A stretch of 42,726 bases of DNA from an uncultured Bacteroidota bacterium (GTDB lineage: Bacteria; Bacteroidota; Ignavibacteria; UBA10030; UBA8401), in the NCBI GenBank assembly GCA_937920105.1, contig CALETH010000145.1, forward strand, positions 1 to 42,726, in the 5' to 3' direction. Positions 31,639 to 40,221 of this stretch are shown piece after piece. The stretch's first letter is position 1; every line of letters begins with the position of its first letter. Under the pieces are notes generated by a model that saw only the letters and a program-made list of their open reading frames with translations, was not told where the DNA came from and searched no databases. Position numbers and translations under genes: made by a program.

Positions 31639-32559
31639 ATGGAACAAAATATAAACAAACCAACTACAAAATTAATTAAACCAAAAAACCCTTTTATAGC
31701 TTTTGGGCTTTCTGTAATGCTTCCAGGATTAGGACAAATCTACAATAGACAACCTAAAAAAGCGCTAATTTGTTGGGGATTTTTATTACTATTTCTTTTT
31801 CTCTTTAATATTACAAGAGGGATAACTTCTTTTTATGGACTTATAAGTTTATTACTCATTGAAATATTATTAGGACTTTATATGATTATTGATGGGGTTA
31901 AAAATGCAAAACGACACAAGACATATGTTCTCAAAAAACGTAATCGTTACTTTTTTATCGTTATTGCTATTACTCTTGGGATAATTACAAATTCAACACT
32001 TTATGGTTTTTCTATCATTTTAGTAGGAGCTCGAAGTTTTGTTGTCCCAACAGCATCTAATAATCCGACATTCCAAATAGGAGATTGCTTTATTGTGGAT
32101 ACAAAAGCGTATAAAAAAAGAGAACCTAACTATGGAGAAATAGTAGTTTTCACAAAACCCGATGGACAAATTTACACATATAGAGTTGTAGGAAAACCAA
32201 ACGACAAACTTGAATTAGTTGACAATATAATAACTATAAATGGAAAACCAAGTACCGCTAAATTCATTAAAGAAACAATTTTTGATGTTTTTCCAGTAAA
32301 AGAATTTGAAGAAGAATTACCAAATGGATATAAGCATTTTATTTACAAATTCAAACAACCTTTTGATAGTACTAAAATAAATATTAAAGATATTGTCGTT
32401 CCACCAGATTCCTATTATTTATTAGGAGATAATCGTGATTTGGCACATGATAGCAGATATGAAGGTTTTATTCATAAAGAGAAAATTATAGGACAAGCAA
32501 TATATACCTATTTGGGACAAACTGTAGATAGAATAAATATTGATTTCAGAAACAAATAA
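31639..32559 (+). CDS. Signal peptidase I-like protein lacking the usual catalytic Lys
   Basis: 306 aa. The N-terminal membrane part (about 17-90) has PGLGQIYNRQPKKA, a motif also found at the front of some S26 peptidases in related phyla, then a further TM (about 104-130). The S26 domain follows. The nucleophile motif S-M-x-P-T appears as S140-N-N-P-T. The box that should carry the general base (Y-x-K-R-V-x-G) reads YTYRVVG, with Tyr181 where Lys is expected. GDNRDLAHDSRYEGF (263-277) is intact. It may use another base or be inactive. It starts 16 nt after rluB and trhO begins 2 nt after its stop. Confidence 0.8.
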   Translation: MEQNINKPTTKLIKPKNPFIAFGLSVMLPGLGQIYNRQPKKALICWGFLLLFLFLFNITRGITSFYGLISLLLIEILLGLYMIIDGVKNAKRHKTYVLKKRNRYFFIVIAITLGIITNSTLYGFSIILVGARSFVVPTASNNPTFQIGDCFIVDTKAYKKREPNYGEIVVFTKPDGQIYTYRVVGKPNDKLELVDNIITINGKPSTAKFIKETIFDVFPVKEFEEELPNGYKHFIYKFKQPFDSTKINIKDIVVPPDSYYLLGDNRDLAHDSRYEGFIHKEKIIGQAIYTYLGQTVDRINIDFRNK

Positions 32560-32561
32560 TA

Positions 32562-33479
32562 ATGACTATACAAAATACTTTACCATATCGCGTACTTTTA
32601 TATTACAAATACGTACACATAGAAAATCCAGAAATTTTTACAAAACACCATCGCAAATTTTGTGAAAAACTTGGGATTAAAGGACGTATTCTTATCGCAA
32701 CAGAAGGGATTAACGGAACACTTTCCGGAACAATCTCACAAACAGAAGAATACATTCACACCATGCACAATGATTCTCGATTTGCAGATATGATTTTTAA
32801 AATAGATGAAGTAGAAAATCATCAATTTAAAAAACTGTATGTACGAGAAAAGAAAGAACTCGTTACCTTTCGTGTGCAAGAAGAAATTGACCCAAATGTT
32901 ATTACCGGAAAACGACTTTCCCCAAAAGAATTTTTAGAAACAATGCAGCAAGAGGATGTTGTTATTTTAGATGGAAGAACAGGATATGAATATGATTTGG
33001 GACATTTCCGCAACGCAGTTCGTCCGAATATAAAATCATTCAGAGAGTTTCCAGAATGGATTAGAGAAAAATTTAGTGAACACAAAAATAAAAAAGTATT
33101 AACCTATTGCACCGGCGGAATCCGTTGTGAAAAACTTTCCGGATTTTTATTGAAAGAAGGTTTTAACAACGTCTATCAATTAGATGGAGGAATTGTTACG
33201 TATGGAAAAGATGAAGAAGTTCGAGGAAAATTTTTTGATGGAAAATGTTATGTGTTTGATGAACGAAAATCCGTCCCAATCAATCAAATAGAAAATGTTA
33301 TTGTTTCACAATGTCAATTTTGTGGAAATCTCTGTGACCGGTATGTGAACTGTGCTAATATAGATTGCCACACACAATTTTTTTGCTGCGAACACTGTGA
33401 ACAAGAAACAATGCGTTCCTGCAGTAAACAATGTGAAACAGCAAAACGTCACGAAGTACGAGAATCTATAACTTCTTGA
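32562..33479 (+). CDS. trhO: tRNA uridine-34 hydroxylase TrhO (YceA-type rhodanese)
   Basis: Forms 5-hydroxyuridine at the tRNA wobble position independently of oxygen-using enzymes (known for the family). 305 aa. N-terminal acylphosphatase-like region (GRILIATEGINGTLSG). Rhodanese domain with active Cys in TYCTGGIRCEKLSGFLL. C-terminal Cys-rich zinc-ribbon-like part (CQFCGNLCDRYVNCAN, CCEHC). Start ATG is 2 nt after the upstream stop. Its own stop overlaps the -35 element of the lectin promoter. Confidence 0.93.
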   Translation: MTIQNTLPYRVLLYYKYVHIENPEIFTKHHRKFCEKLGIKGRILIATEGINGTLSGTISQTEEYIHTMHNDSRFADMIFKIDEVENHQFKKLYVREKKELVTFRVQEEIDPNVITGKRLSPKEFLETMQQEDVVILDGRTGYEYDLGHFRNAVRPNIKSFREFPEWIREKFSEHKNKKVLTYCTGGIRCEKLSGFLLKEGFNNVYQLDGGIVTYGKDEEVRGKFFDGKCYVFDERKSVPINQIENVIVSQCQFCGNLCDRYVNCANIDCHTQFFCCEHCEQETMRSCSKQCETAKRHEVRESITS

Positions 33480-33504
33480 CATTATCATTTGTCTTTTGTA
33501 TAAT
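33476..33504 (+). promoter_or_regulatory. Perfect sigma-70 consensus promoter of the lectin gene
   Basis: TTGACA (33476-33481), 17-bp spacer, TATAAT (33499-33504). The -35 box overlaps the trhO stop codon. A leader of about 40 nt precedes ATG 33552, with AAGGA 8 nt upstream of the start. Confidence 0.85.
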
Positions 33505-33551
33505 TAAACTCCTAACACTATTTATTCACTATTTTTTACAAGGATTTTTCT

Positions 33552-33914
33552 ATGAAAAAATTATCATTTGTTCTCACACTTGCTGTGATGATGCTTGTAG
33601 GAGCAAACGCATATTCACAAAATATGCAAATGGGAAGTTACAAATTTACACCAAGCACACCTGGTTATACTTTAGATAAAGGAACCGGTGAAAGAGTTGT
33701 TACTTATGAAGTACAATTCAAAAAAGCTTTTGATGTAAAACCAGAAATTATTACTTCTGTATATTTGCTTGATGCAGATAAAGGTGATAATGTACGTTAC
33801 GATGTATTAGTAAAAAGCGTATCACGCGATGGTTTTACTATTCAAGTAAATACTTGGAATAGTTCTAAGATTTATACTATCGGTGTAAATTGGCTTGCAT
33901 TATCAGCGAAGTAA
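33552..33914 (+). CDS. Secreted H-type lectin-domain protein
   Basis: 120 aa with a signal peptide (about 1-22, NAYS-Q). The mature part is almost wholly an H-type lectin fold: VTYEVQFKKAFDVKPEIITS, VYLLDAD, RYDVLVKSVSRDGFTIQV, then NTWNSSKIYTIGVNWLAL. This family (Helix pomatia agglutinin, discoidin) binds sugars as trimers or hexamers (established). Monocistronic: consensus promoter in front, strong terminator behind, which suggests high constitutive expression. The ligand and whether it is a surface or released protein are unknown. Confidence 0.8.
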   Translation: MKKLSFVLTLAVMMLVGANAYSQNMQMGSYKFTPSTPGYTLDKGTGERVVTYEVQFKKAFDVKPEIITSVYLLDADKGDNVRYDVLVKSVSRDGFTIQVNTWNSSKIYTIGVNWLALSAK

Positions 33915-33937
33915 TAAAGAGTTATTACTAAAAAACG

Positions 33938-33966
33938 AAAGCGGAATCTAATGATTCCGCTTTTTT
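33938..33966. terminator. Bidirectional terminator between convergent genes
   Basis: AAAGCGGAATC pairs with GATTCCGCTTT around a short loop, with TTTTTTG on the plus side. It serves the lectin gene and possibly the convergent cluster ending at 33971. Confidence 0.88.
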
Positions 33967-33970
33967 GTTT

Positions 33971-34228
33971 TTATTCACCTAAGATTCTTCTCCACCAATT
34001 GTTGGCTTTGTGTTCTTCTTCTTTGATTGCAATGAGTTTTTCTTCGTACATATTTTTTACTTCTTGTAATTGACGGAGCTCATCTTCTTTTTGTTGTAAT
34101 TCTTTTTCGTATTCTTCATCAATAGAAGAAAATACTTCCCGTGTTTTGTGGGTTAGTTTTTCCATAACAAAAACTTTAAGAATAACCATTGTAAGTGTAA
34201 TACAACATGAAATAATAAAAACAATCAT
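33971..34228 (-). CDS. Small membrane-anchored coiled-coil protein
   Basis: 85 aa. One N-terminal TM helix (about 1-21, IVFIISCCITLTMVILKVFV), then a charged helix with heptad-like spacing (about 24-72, EEYEKELQQKEDELRQLQEV) and a short end NNWWRRILGE. No known family. Last gene of a three-gene minus-strand cluster, 12 nt after the polytopic membrane gene. It could be a spacer or scaffold subunit; unsupported beyond topology. Confidence 0.65.
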   Translation of the reverse strand: MIVFIISCCITLTMVILKVFVMEKLTHKTREVFSSIDEEYEKELQQKEDELRQLQEVKNMYEEKLIAIKEEEHKANNWWRRILGE

Positions 34229-34240
34229 AGTGTCCTCTTT

Positions 34241-34930
34241 CTATAACCAATCATGAATATCACTATTACCACGTTTAGTAAAAAGATATAGTGCATACAT
34301 ATAATACCCATCCATAAGAATACTAATCATCGCTATATAATAAAAAAATCTTTTATCCACTGTTGCTAAAATAAAAAAAGTCATCATCGCACCAAAACCC
34401 AATGCGTTGATGGAAAGAATTTGAAAATGGGCATCAATAGAAAGATTTCTTGCTGTTCCAAAACGTCTATTCATGTTATTAATAACTCGAAAACTTAACA
34501 TCATTAAAAAGAATTGAGAAATAGCAGCAGTAATAGTTTCCGGTTTATCAAACGTTTCTACACCAAAAATTTTCATTGCAGACCAAAAAATAAGTATTCC
34601 CCAACAACTTAAATAACAAAGAAATTTTTCTGCGGGAGACATCCAATAAGAATACATGAGTGAAATAATAACATGTTGAAGAAGTGTAAAAACGTGCCAA
34701 TGAAAATATAAAGATGTTGGAGATGGGGTAATAATGTGCTTATAGATGAAAAAAGAAGTTAAAGCACTCAGCATTCTGACAATTAAATAGGTAACAAATA
34801 ATTTTCTATCGTTTTTAAATTCATACTCATTGCGTAAACCTTGTATACCGTACAATGTTCCACAAGTACCAGATAGAGTATTTGTACTAATTACAGTGTA
34901 AAAAATAATCATTATAGCATAAAATTCCAT
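34241..34930 (-). CDS. Polytopic membrane protein of unknown function
   Basis: 229 aa with about six or seven hydrophobic segments (for example FLMMLSFRVI, ALGFGAMMTFFILATV, YYIAMISILMDGYYMYALYL). Histidines cluster in HWHVFTLLQHV near residues 77-87. No motif identifies a transporter or enzyme. It sits 15 nt after the lipoprotein gene and 12 nt before the coiled-coil gene, so the three probably form one envelope unit. Confidence 0.65.
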   Translation of the reverse strand: MEFYAIMIIFYTVISTNTLSGTCGTLYGIQGLRNEYEFKNDRKLFVTYLIVRMLSALTSFFIYKHIITPSPTSLYFHWHVFTLLQHVIISLMYSYWMSPAEKFLCYLSCWGILIFWSAMKIFGVETFDKPETITAAISQFFLMMLSFRVINNMNRRFGTARNLSIDAHFQILSINALGFGAMMTFFILATVDKRFFYYIAMISILMDGYYMYALYLFTKRGNSDIHDWL

Positions 34931-34945
34931 ATTGTGCTCACAATT

Positions 34946-35617
34946 TTATTGTGGTGGAATGGCTACATAGTCATTTTCTACAAGATTACTACTAGAAGTA
35001 TTTGGATTTGCTGAGTTGGCAAGAACAAATGTCAAATTTCCATTAGCATCGTTTGCAAAATGTAACCAAATTCCAGTAGTATTTCCTGCTAACAAATTTT
35101 GAATTGACTCTATTGAAGTCATCCTCCCATTAATTGTTCCAATTTTGTAAGAAAAATTATTAGTGAGTTGTTGTGCTCGTACGTATGAAATAAGAACATT
35201 TTCACATGCTATAGTAGTACTGGTAGGTATTCTTCTTCCATATAAATCTGCCGGAATTGAAACGACGGTAAATTTTCCGGTTGGCGTTTTTGCAAAATAA
35301 AAACTTACTCCTTTAACATTACGTCCAACAATGAGTTGTTCACATATTGTTCTGCTTATGGGAATGTTTTGTACACCATAAACATTTTTAGTGTAGTTGT
35401 TGGTCATTGTTATTGCTTGTTTGTGAGTAATGGGTTTCCCAATATTAGACCAATCAACAGGTGGGAGTGTGATGATAATTGATTGTGTTTGGTTGGGTTG
35501 GTTGATTGTAGTTTGTTCTGTTTTTTCAACAGTTTCTTCTGGTGAGGTGGGTGATTCATTATTGCATCCTAAAAATGGAAGCAAAAGGAACAGGGACAAA
35601 AGAAGAATATGTTTCAT
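34946..35617 (-). CDS. Lipoprotein with an internal duplication
   Basis: 223 aa. Signal with lipobox FLG-C18 and a Thr/Gln/Glu-rich linker to about residue 50. Two related halves follow: the first contains GVSFYFAKTPTGKFTVVSI and the second GIWLHFANDANGNLTFVLA, each preceded by a similar helical segment of about 45 residues. No known domain recognised. SD TAAGGAG is well placed for ATG 35617, and a good promoter lies at 35660-35687. First gene of the three-gene cluster. Confidence 0.7.
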   Translation of the reverse strand: MKHILLLSLFLLLPFLGCNNESPTSPEETVEKTEQTTINQPNQTQSIIITLPPVDWSNIGKPITHKQAITMTNNYTKNVYGVQNIPISRTICEQLIVGRNVKGVSFYFAKTPTGKFTVVSIPADLYGRRIPTSTTIACENVLISYVRAQQLTNNFSYKIGTINGRMTSIESIQNLLAGNTTGIWLHFANDANGNLTFVLANSANPNTSSSNLVENDYVAIPPQ

Positions 35618-35659
35618 ACTAACTCCTTAAAAATATAATTAAATTTTGTTGTTGAACTT

Positions 35660-35687
35660 ATTATAGTAATTTATGTTTAAAAGTCAA
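35660..35687 (-). promoter_or_regulatory. Sigma-70 promoter of the lipoprotein cluster
   Basis: On the minus strand TTGACT (35687-35682), 16-bp spacer, TATAAT (35665-35660). About 40 nt from ATG 35617. Confidence 0.65.
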
Positions 35688-35768
35688 AAAAAAGGCAGTG
35701 TTTTTTCAAAAAAAAATTGTATTATCAAAACAAAAAAAGTGGCTAATAGTAGCCATTTCTAAAAATGC

Positions 35769-35800
35769 AAAAAGCGAAGAATTTTCTTCGCTTTTTTGTT
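35769..35800 (-). terminator. Terminator of the RND efflux operon
   Basis: On the plus strand AAAAAGCGAAGAA pairs with TTCTTCGCTTTTT around a short loop. Reading the minus strand, the stem follows the RND stop by about 20 nt and a T-rich tail follows. A second smaller hairpin (GTGGCTA/TAGCCAT) lies at 35739-35756. Confidence 0.8.
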
Positions 35801-35819
35801 TTTAGTATAAATATAATTT

Positions 35820-38800
35820 TTAAAACTCTGCTCTACTTTTTCTTGAAAATCTTCTCATAACCACAGGAACTTTTTCTTTTAATTTATCAACACCAAGATA
35901 GACTACAGGAACAAGAACAAGAGTAAGAAACATCGAACTCGTCAATCCACCAATCAATGCCCACGCAAGTCCTGATTTCCATTCTGTTCCGGCTGCTCCG
36001 GAAACTGCGATAGGAAACATTCCCACAATCATCGAAACAGTGGTCATAATAATCGGACGCAGACGTGTTTTTCCTGCTTCAAGCAAAGCATCGTACGAAG
36101 AAAGTCCTTCCAACTTCATTTGATTTGCTCTATCAACAAGAAGAATTGCATTTTTTGCCACTAATCCAACCAACATAATAATTCCAAGCATGGAAAAAAT
36201 GTTGAGCGATTTCATCATCAATGCCAACGCTAACATTGCACCAACCATTGCAACGGGAATTGAAAATAATACGACAAACGGATACACATAAGAATCATAC
36301 AACGCTACCATAATGAGATACACAAATAAAATTCCCATCAATAATGCTGTTCCTAAACTTCCAAAACCTTCCGCTCTATTTTTTTCCATTCCTAAATAAA
36401 CAAGTTCTACACCTGTTGGGAGAGTTTCTTTTGCAACACGGCTTTTAAAATCTTCAATAATTGTTCCCGCAGCACGATTAACAATTTGTGAATTGATGTA
36501 TAATACATTTATTCTATCTTGACGTTGTAATTTTGTTGGACCCGATGCAAGTTGCACATTAGTAAATTGTTGAAGTTCAATTTGTTTTCCTTGCATATTT
36601 GTAAAAGTAAGTTTTTCTATATCAGTAGTTTTGGAGCGATAATATTCATCAACAAAAATTCGGATGCCGTATTCGTTTTGTCCATCACGATATTTTGAAT
36701 CATCATCACCGGTTAATGCCGTACGAAGTGTTGTACCAACTTCAGCAATGGAAAGTCCGAAAGCCGCCAATTTATTTCTATCAATATCAATCAACAGTTC
36801 TGGTTTTCCCAATTCTGAAGAAACGCGAACATCAGCAGTACCTTGTATTGTTGCCAAAACATTTTTTAAATTTTCTGCTGTTTGTTGAACATCTTCTAAT
36901 TTTGTTCCGAACACACCTATTTGAATTGGGCTTTGGTCTGCTTGTCCAAAAATTCCAATGGGACTCACAAATACTTTGATTCCAGAAAGCTGTCGAATTT
37001 TTGCTTTGATTTCTTCACCAACTTCAATTGTACTTTTTGCACGTTCATTTTTAGGAACTAAAGCAACATTTAATTGTGCAATATTATTAGAAGAAATTCC
37101 TAAAAATCCCTCACTCGAAACACCAACACTGGTGAACACTTTTTTTACTTCCGGTATTTCAGAAAGAATTTTTTCTACTTGTAATGATGTTTGATTTGTT
37201 TCTTCGACTTTTGCTCCGGGAGGTAATTCAATCGTAACACCAAACTCTCCTCTATCAGATTGCGGCATAAACTCATTTCCAATAAAACCAAGTGGAGCAA
37301 GTGAGAGTGAAGCAAAAAATAAAAGTATTGTAAGAAGAACAACTTTTTTGGGATTACTTAAACTCCAACGTAATACACTTTGATAATAATCTGTAAACTG
37401 ATGAAATTTTTTTTCAAACCATAAAACAAAACGTCCCATCAAAGTATTTTTAGTAAAATGTTCTAAACGTGAAAATCGCGATGCTAATACCGGTGTAATA
37501 GTGAAGGAAACAAACAAACTCATTAATGTGGATGAAACAACAACTAATGCAAATTCACGAAGAATGTTTCCAACAATTCCTCCTGCCAAAGAAAGTGGTA
37601 AAAACACTACAACGTCCACCATGGTAATAGAAAGAGCTGTGAAACCAATTTCATTTCTTCCTTCTAATGCGGCATCGAGCTTCCCTTTTCCCATTTCTAA
37701 ATGGCGATAAATATTTTCCAACACAACAATAGAATCATCAACTAAAATTCCAATTACAAGAGACATTCCAAGCAGCGTCATTAAATTCAAAGTCATATTA
37801 AATACATACATAAAAATGAATGTGCAAATCAACGATGCCGGAATAGCAACCATAACAATTAATGAATTGCGAAGACTGTGAAGAAAAAGCAACATAACAA
37901 TAGCAACAAAAACTACGGCTAACATTAAATCAAATTTAACAGCATCTGCTGCTGCAATGGTGAATGTTGAACTATCTTGTGCAATATCAAAATTGATTCC
38001 AATTTTTTTGAATTCTTCTTGCATTTTTTTTAACTCTTCTCGTACAAGTTGACTTACGGTTACGGCATTTGCGTCTGATTGTTTCACTATTTGAATCCCC
38101 ACCGAAGTTTTTCCATCTACCCGATTCATCACAGTAAATTCTTTTACTCCATCTTGAATTTCTGCAATATCTTGCAAACGTATAGTTCCACCTTGACGTG
38201 AACGTCCAACAATGAGTGAACGAAGTGCATCCAACGAAGAAAATTTTCCACCAACACGAACAATAAATTGTCCGTCTTCATCTTTTACGTTTCCTGTGGG
38301 AAAATCCAAATTGGAACTTTTTATAATATTGGTAACTTGAAGAAGTGAAAGATTGTAGGAACGAATTTTTTCTGCATTGAGATTGACTTTTATTTCACGC
38401 TCATCTCCGCCTGTGAGAACGATTTGTGCAACTCCGGGAAGTTTTGCTAAACGTGGTTGAACTCTATCTTTAAGAAATTGAAAAAATTCTGTTGATGGAA
38501 GATTGCTGGTTACACCAATACGTAACACAGGAATTTCATCCAAAGCAATTTTTGAAAGCACTGGTGCTTTTGCTTCTTTCGGCAACAGTGCGAGTGATTG
38601 ACTTACTCTTCGTTGAGCATCTTGAATAACAAAATCTATTTTTGCGGATTGTTTAAATTCCACAACAACAAGGGAAAGTCCCTCAAAAGAAGTTGCACGG
38701 ATTGCATCTACTTTATCAATTCCGGAAACAGCATCTTCAATAACTTTGGTTACACCATTTTCTACTTCATACGGTGAAGCACCGGGATATATTGTTGAAA

Positions 38801-38939
38801 TGGTAATTATTGGTGGTGCAATTTTGGGAAGAAGTTCGTAGTTCAATTGTGTAAAACTAAAAATTCCCAACACACCTAATACAGCAAAGATTACTACTAT
38901 AATAGAAGGTCTTTTAATAACAAGTTCGGTTAAGGTCAT
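35820..38939 (-). CDS. RND multidrug efflux transporter (HAE1/AcrB-like)
   Basis: Inner-membrane proton-driven pump that passes substrates through the MFP adaptor and TolC-like channel of the same operon. 1039 aa, full length. TM1 at the N-terminus (about 11-32), two large periplasmic loops, and the TM4 proton-relay Asp pair in GILVDDSIVVLENIYRHLE. The TM10 Lys is in GLVAKNAILLVDRAN. The absence of metal-exporter (CusA) signatures favours organic compounds; the substrate is not predictable. Last gene of the tetR-tolC-MFP-RND unit, with an 8-bp hairpin in the 88-nt gap before it. Confidence 0.95.
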   Translation of the reverse strand: MTLTELVIKRPSIIVVIFAVLGVLGIFSFTQLNYELLPKIAPPIITISTIYPGASPYEVENGVTKVIEDAVSGIDKVDAIRATSFEGLSLVVVEFKQSAKIDFVIQDAQRRVSQSLALLPKEAKAPVLSKIALDEIPVLRIGVTSNLPSTEFFQFLKDRVQPRLAKLPGVAQIVLTGGDEREIKVNLNAEKIRSYNLSLLQVTNIIKSSNLDFPTGNVKDEDGQFIVRVGGKFSSLDALRSLIVGRSRQGGTIRLQDIAEIQDGVKEFTVMNRVDGKTSVGIQIVKQSDANAVTVSQLVREELKKMQEEFKKIGINFDIAQDSSTFTIAAADAVKFDLMLAVVFVAIVMLLFLHSLRNSLIVMVAIPASLICTFIFMYVFNMTLNLMTLLGMSLVIGILVDDSIVVLENIYRHLEMGKGKLDAALEGRNEIGFTALSITMVDVVVFLPLSLAGGIVGNILREFALVVVSSTLMSLFVSFTITPVLASRFSRLEHFTKNTLMGRFVLWFEKKFHQFTDYYQSVLRWSLSNPKKVVLLTILLFFASLSLAPLGFIGNEFMPQSDRGEFGVTIELPPGAKVEETNQTSLQVEKILSEIPEVKKVFTSVGVSSEGFLGISSNNIAQLNVALVPKNERAKSTIEVGEEIKAKIRQLSGIKVFVSPIGIFGQADQSPIQIGVFGTKLEDVQQTAENLKNVLATIQGTADVRVSSELGKPELLIDIDRNKLAAFGLSIAEVGTTLRTALTGDDDSKYRDGQNEYGIRIFVDEYYRSKTTDIEKLTFTNMQGKQIELQQFTNVQLASGPTKLQRQDRINVLYINSQIVNRAAGTIIEDFKSRVAKETLPTGVELVYLGMEKNRAEGFGSLGTALLMGILFVYLIMVALYDSYVYPFVVLFSIPVAMVGAMLALALMMKSLNIFSMLGIIMLVGLVAKNAILLVDRANQMKLEGLSSYDALLEAGKTRLRPIIMTTVSMIVGMFPIAVSGAAGTEWKSGLAWALIGGLTSSMFLTLVLVPVVYLGVDKLKEKVPVVMRRFSRKSRAEF

Positions 38940-38972
38940 AAGTTTTTTCTTTCGTAAATTTATTTTTGTACG

Positions 38973-38999
38973 TAGGGACAGAACAATGTTATGTCCCTA
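38973..38999. repeat. Hairpin inside the efflux operon (MFP-RND gap)
   Basis: TAGGGACA (38973-38980) and TGTCCCTA (38992-38999), 11-nt loop. It could adjust the expression ratio of adaptor and pump. Confidence 0.5.
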
Positions 39000-39027
39000 T
39001 CATATTTTAAACTTCAATATGTGCTAA

Positions 39028-40089
39028 TCACTGCATAATCGGAGAAACCTTTGCACCATCACTTAAATTATTTTGTCCATTTACCACAACAATTTCCCCC
39101 TCTATTAATCCTTGAACTATTTCTACATTCAATCCTCTTTTTTCCCCAATAACAACATTTTGTAATTTTGCAATATTATCTTTTACAATATAGATTTTTG
39201 CGTTATTAATGCTTCCAATAATAGCAGCCCGCGGAATAACTAATACTGGTGTATCTTTTTTGTGTAGAAATGTTACACTTCCAAACATTCCTGCTTTGAG
39301 TGGATATTTTGAATTATTTTCCAACTGAATTTCTACAGGATAACTGTGTGCCTCATCTCCTTTTGAACTAATGGTAGAAATTTTTCCGGTGAATATTTTT
39401 TCTGGATACACATCAGTTGTAATGTCAACCTTTTCACCTACAGAAATTTTAAATACATCACGTTCAGCCACATTGAGTTTTACTTTGAGTTTAGAAATAT
39501 CCACAACATTGCCAATAACGGTAGCATTTGGTCCGCTTTGTACCATAGAACCAATATCAACATTACGAGCCGTTACAATTCCAGAAATTGGCGTAGTAAT
39601 TTTTGTATTTTGATATTGTCGTTTAGCAAGAATGTATTGTGCTTCTGCGGATTGTGCGGCTAATCGTACGGATTCTATTTGTGTATCCGAAATACTTTTT
39701 CCTTTATATAAATCTTCATATCGTTCTAAATCTTTTTTTGATTTTTTGTAATTCACTTCTGCGGTAAGATAATTTGCTTTCTGAATCTCATCATCTACTT
39801 GCACAAGAACTGAACCAGCAGTTTTGTAATCTCCAATTTGCGATTCTACTTTTACTATTTTTCCTGACGTTTCCGAAATAATGGCAACATCATTATTTGC
39901 AGTAATAATTCCTGCAAGAGTTACTTTTTCCGAAAGAATTTTTTTTGCTGCTTTTGTTACGTTAACGGAATACATTGTGCTAATATTATTAACAGATTTT
40001 CCGTTACTTTTTGCTTTGTTGTTGAGCAATATTCCAATAATTGCTCCAAAAAAAATTACACTAATAACGATAAATTTGAGTTTTTTCAT
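39028..40089 (-). CDS. RND periplasmic adaptor (membrane fusion protein)
   Basis: 353 aa. N-terminal anchor or signal helix (about 4-24), then lipoyl/barrel-sandwich halves (SGKIVKVESQIGDYKTAGSVL; TPISGIVTARNVDIGSMVQ) around a helical hairpin (about 105-155). The beta-barrel (KLKVKLNVAERDVFKISVGEKV) and membrane-proximal domain follow, ending GEIVVVNGQNNLSDGAKV. It links the RND pump to the outer-membrane channel. Between tolC and the pump gene on the minus strand. Confidence 0.93.
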   Translation of the reverse strand: MKKLKFIVISVIFFGAIIGILLNNKAKSNGKSVNNISTMYSVNVTKAAKKILSEKVTLAGIITANNDVAIISETSGKIVKVESQIGDYKTAGSVLVQVDDEIQKANYLTAEVNYKKSKKDLERYEDLYKGKSISDTQIESVRLAAQSAEAQYILAKRQYQNTKITTPISGIVTARNVDIGSMVQSGPNATVIGNVVDISKLKVKLNVAERDVFKISVGEKVDITTDVYPEKIFTGKISTISSKGDEAHSYPVEIQLENNSKYPLKAGMFGSVTFLHKKDTPVLVIPRAAIIGSINNAKIYIVKDNIAKLQNVVIGEKRGLNVEIVQGLIEGEIVVVNGQNNLSDGAKVSPIMQ

Positions 40090-40136
40090 AAAATATTCCT
40101 TTGAGTGATAGTTAAATTATTTTTCTAAGAGACATA

Positions 40137-40216
40137 TTCCCTCCTATTAGGAGGGAATACAAGGGTGGTCATTTTTAAAATTAACGACCTCCCCTAATCC
40201 CTCCTAATAGGAGGGA
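40137..40216. repeat. Two palindromes inside the tolC-MFP gap
   Basis: TTCCCTCCTA-T-TAGGAGGGAA (40137-40157) and TCCCTCCTA-A-TAGGAGGGA (40198-40216). They are reverse complements of each other, about 40 nt apart, so the pair can form either two small hairpins or one long-range stem. Confidence 0.65.
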
Positions 40217-40221
40217 AACAT

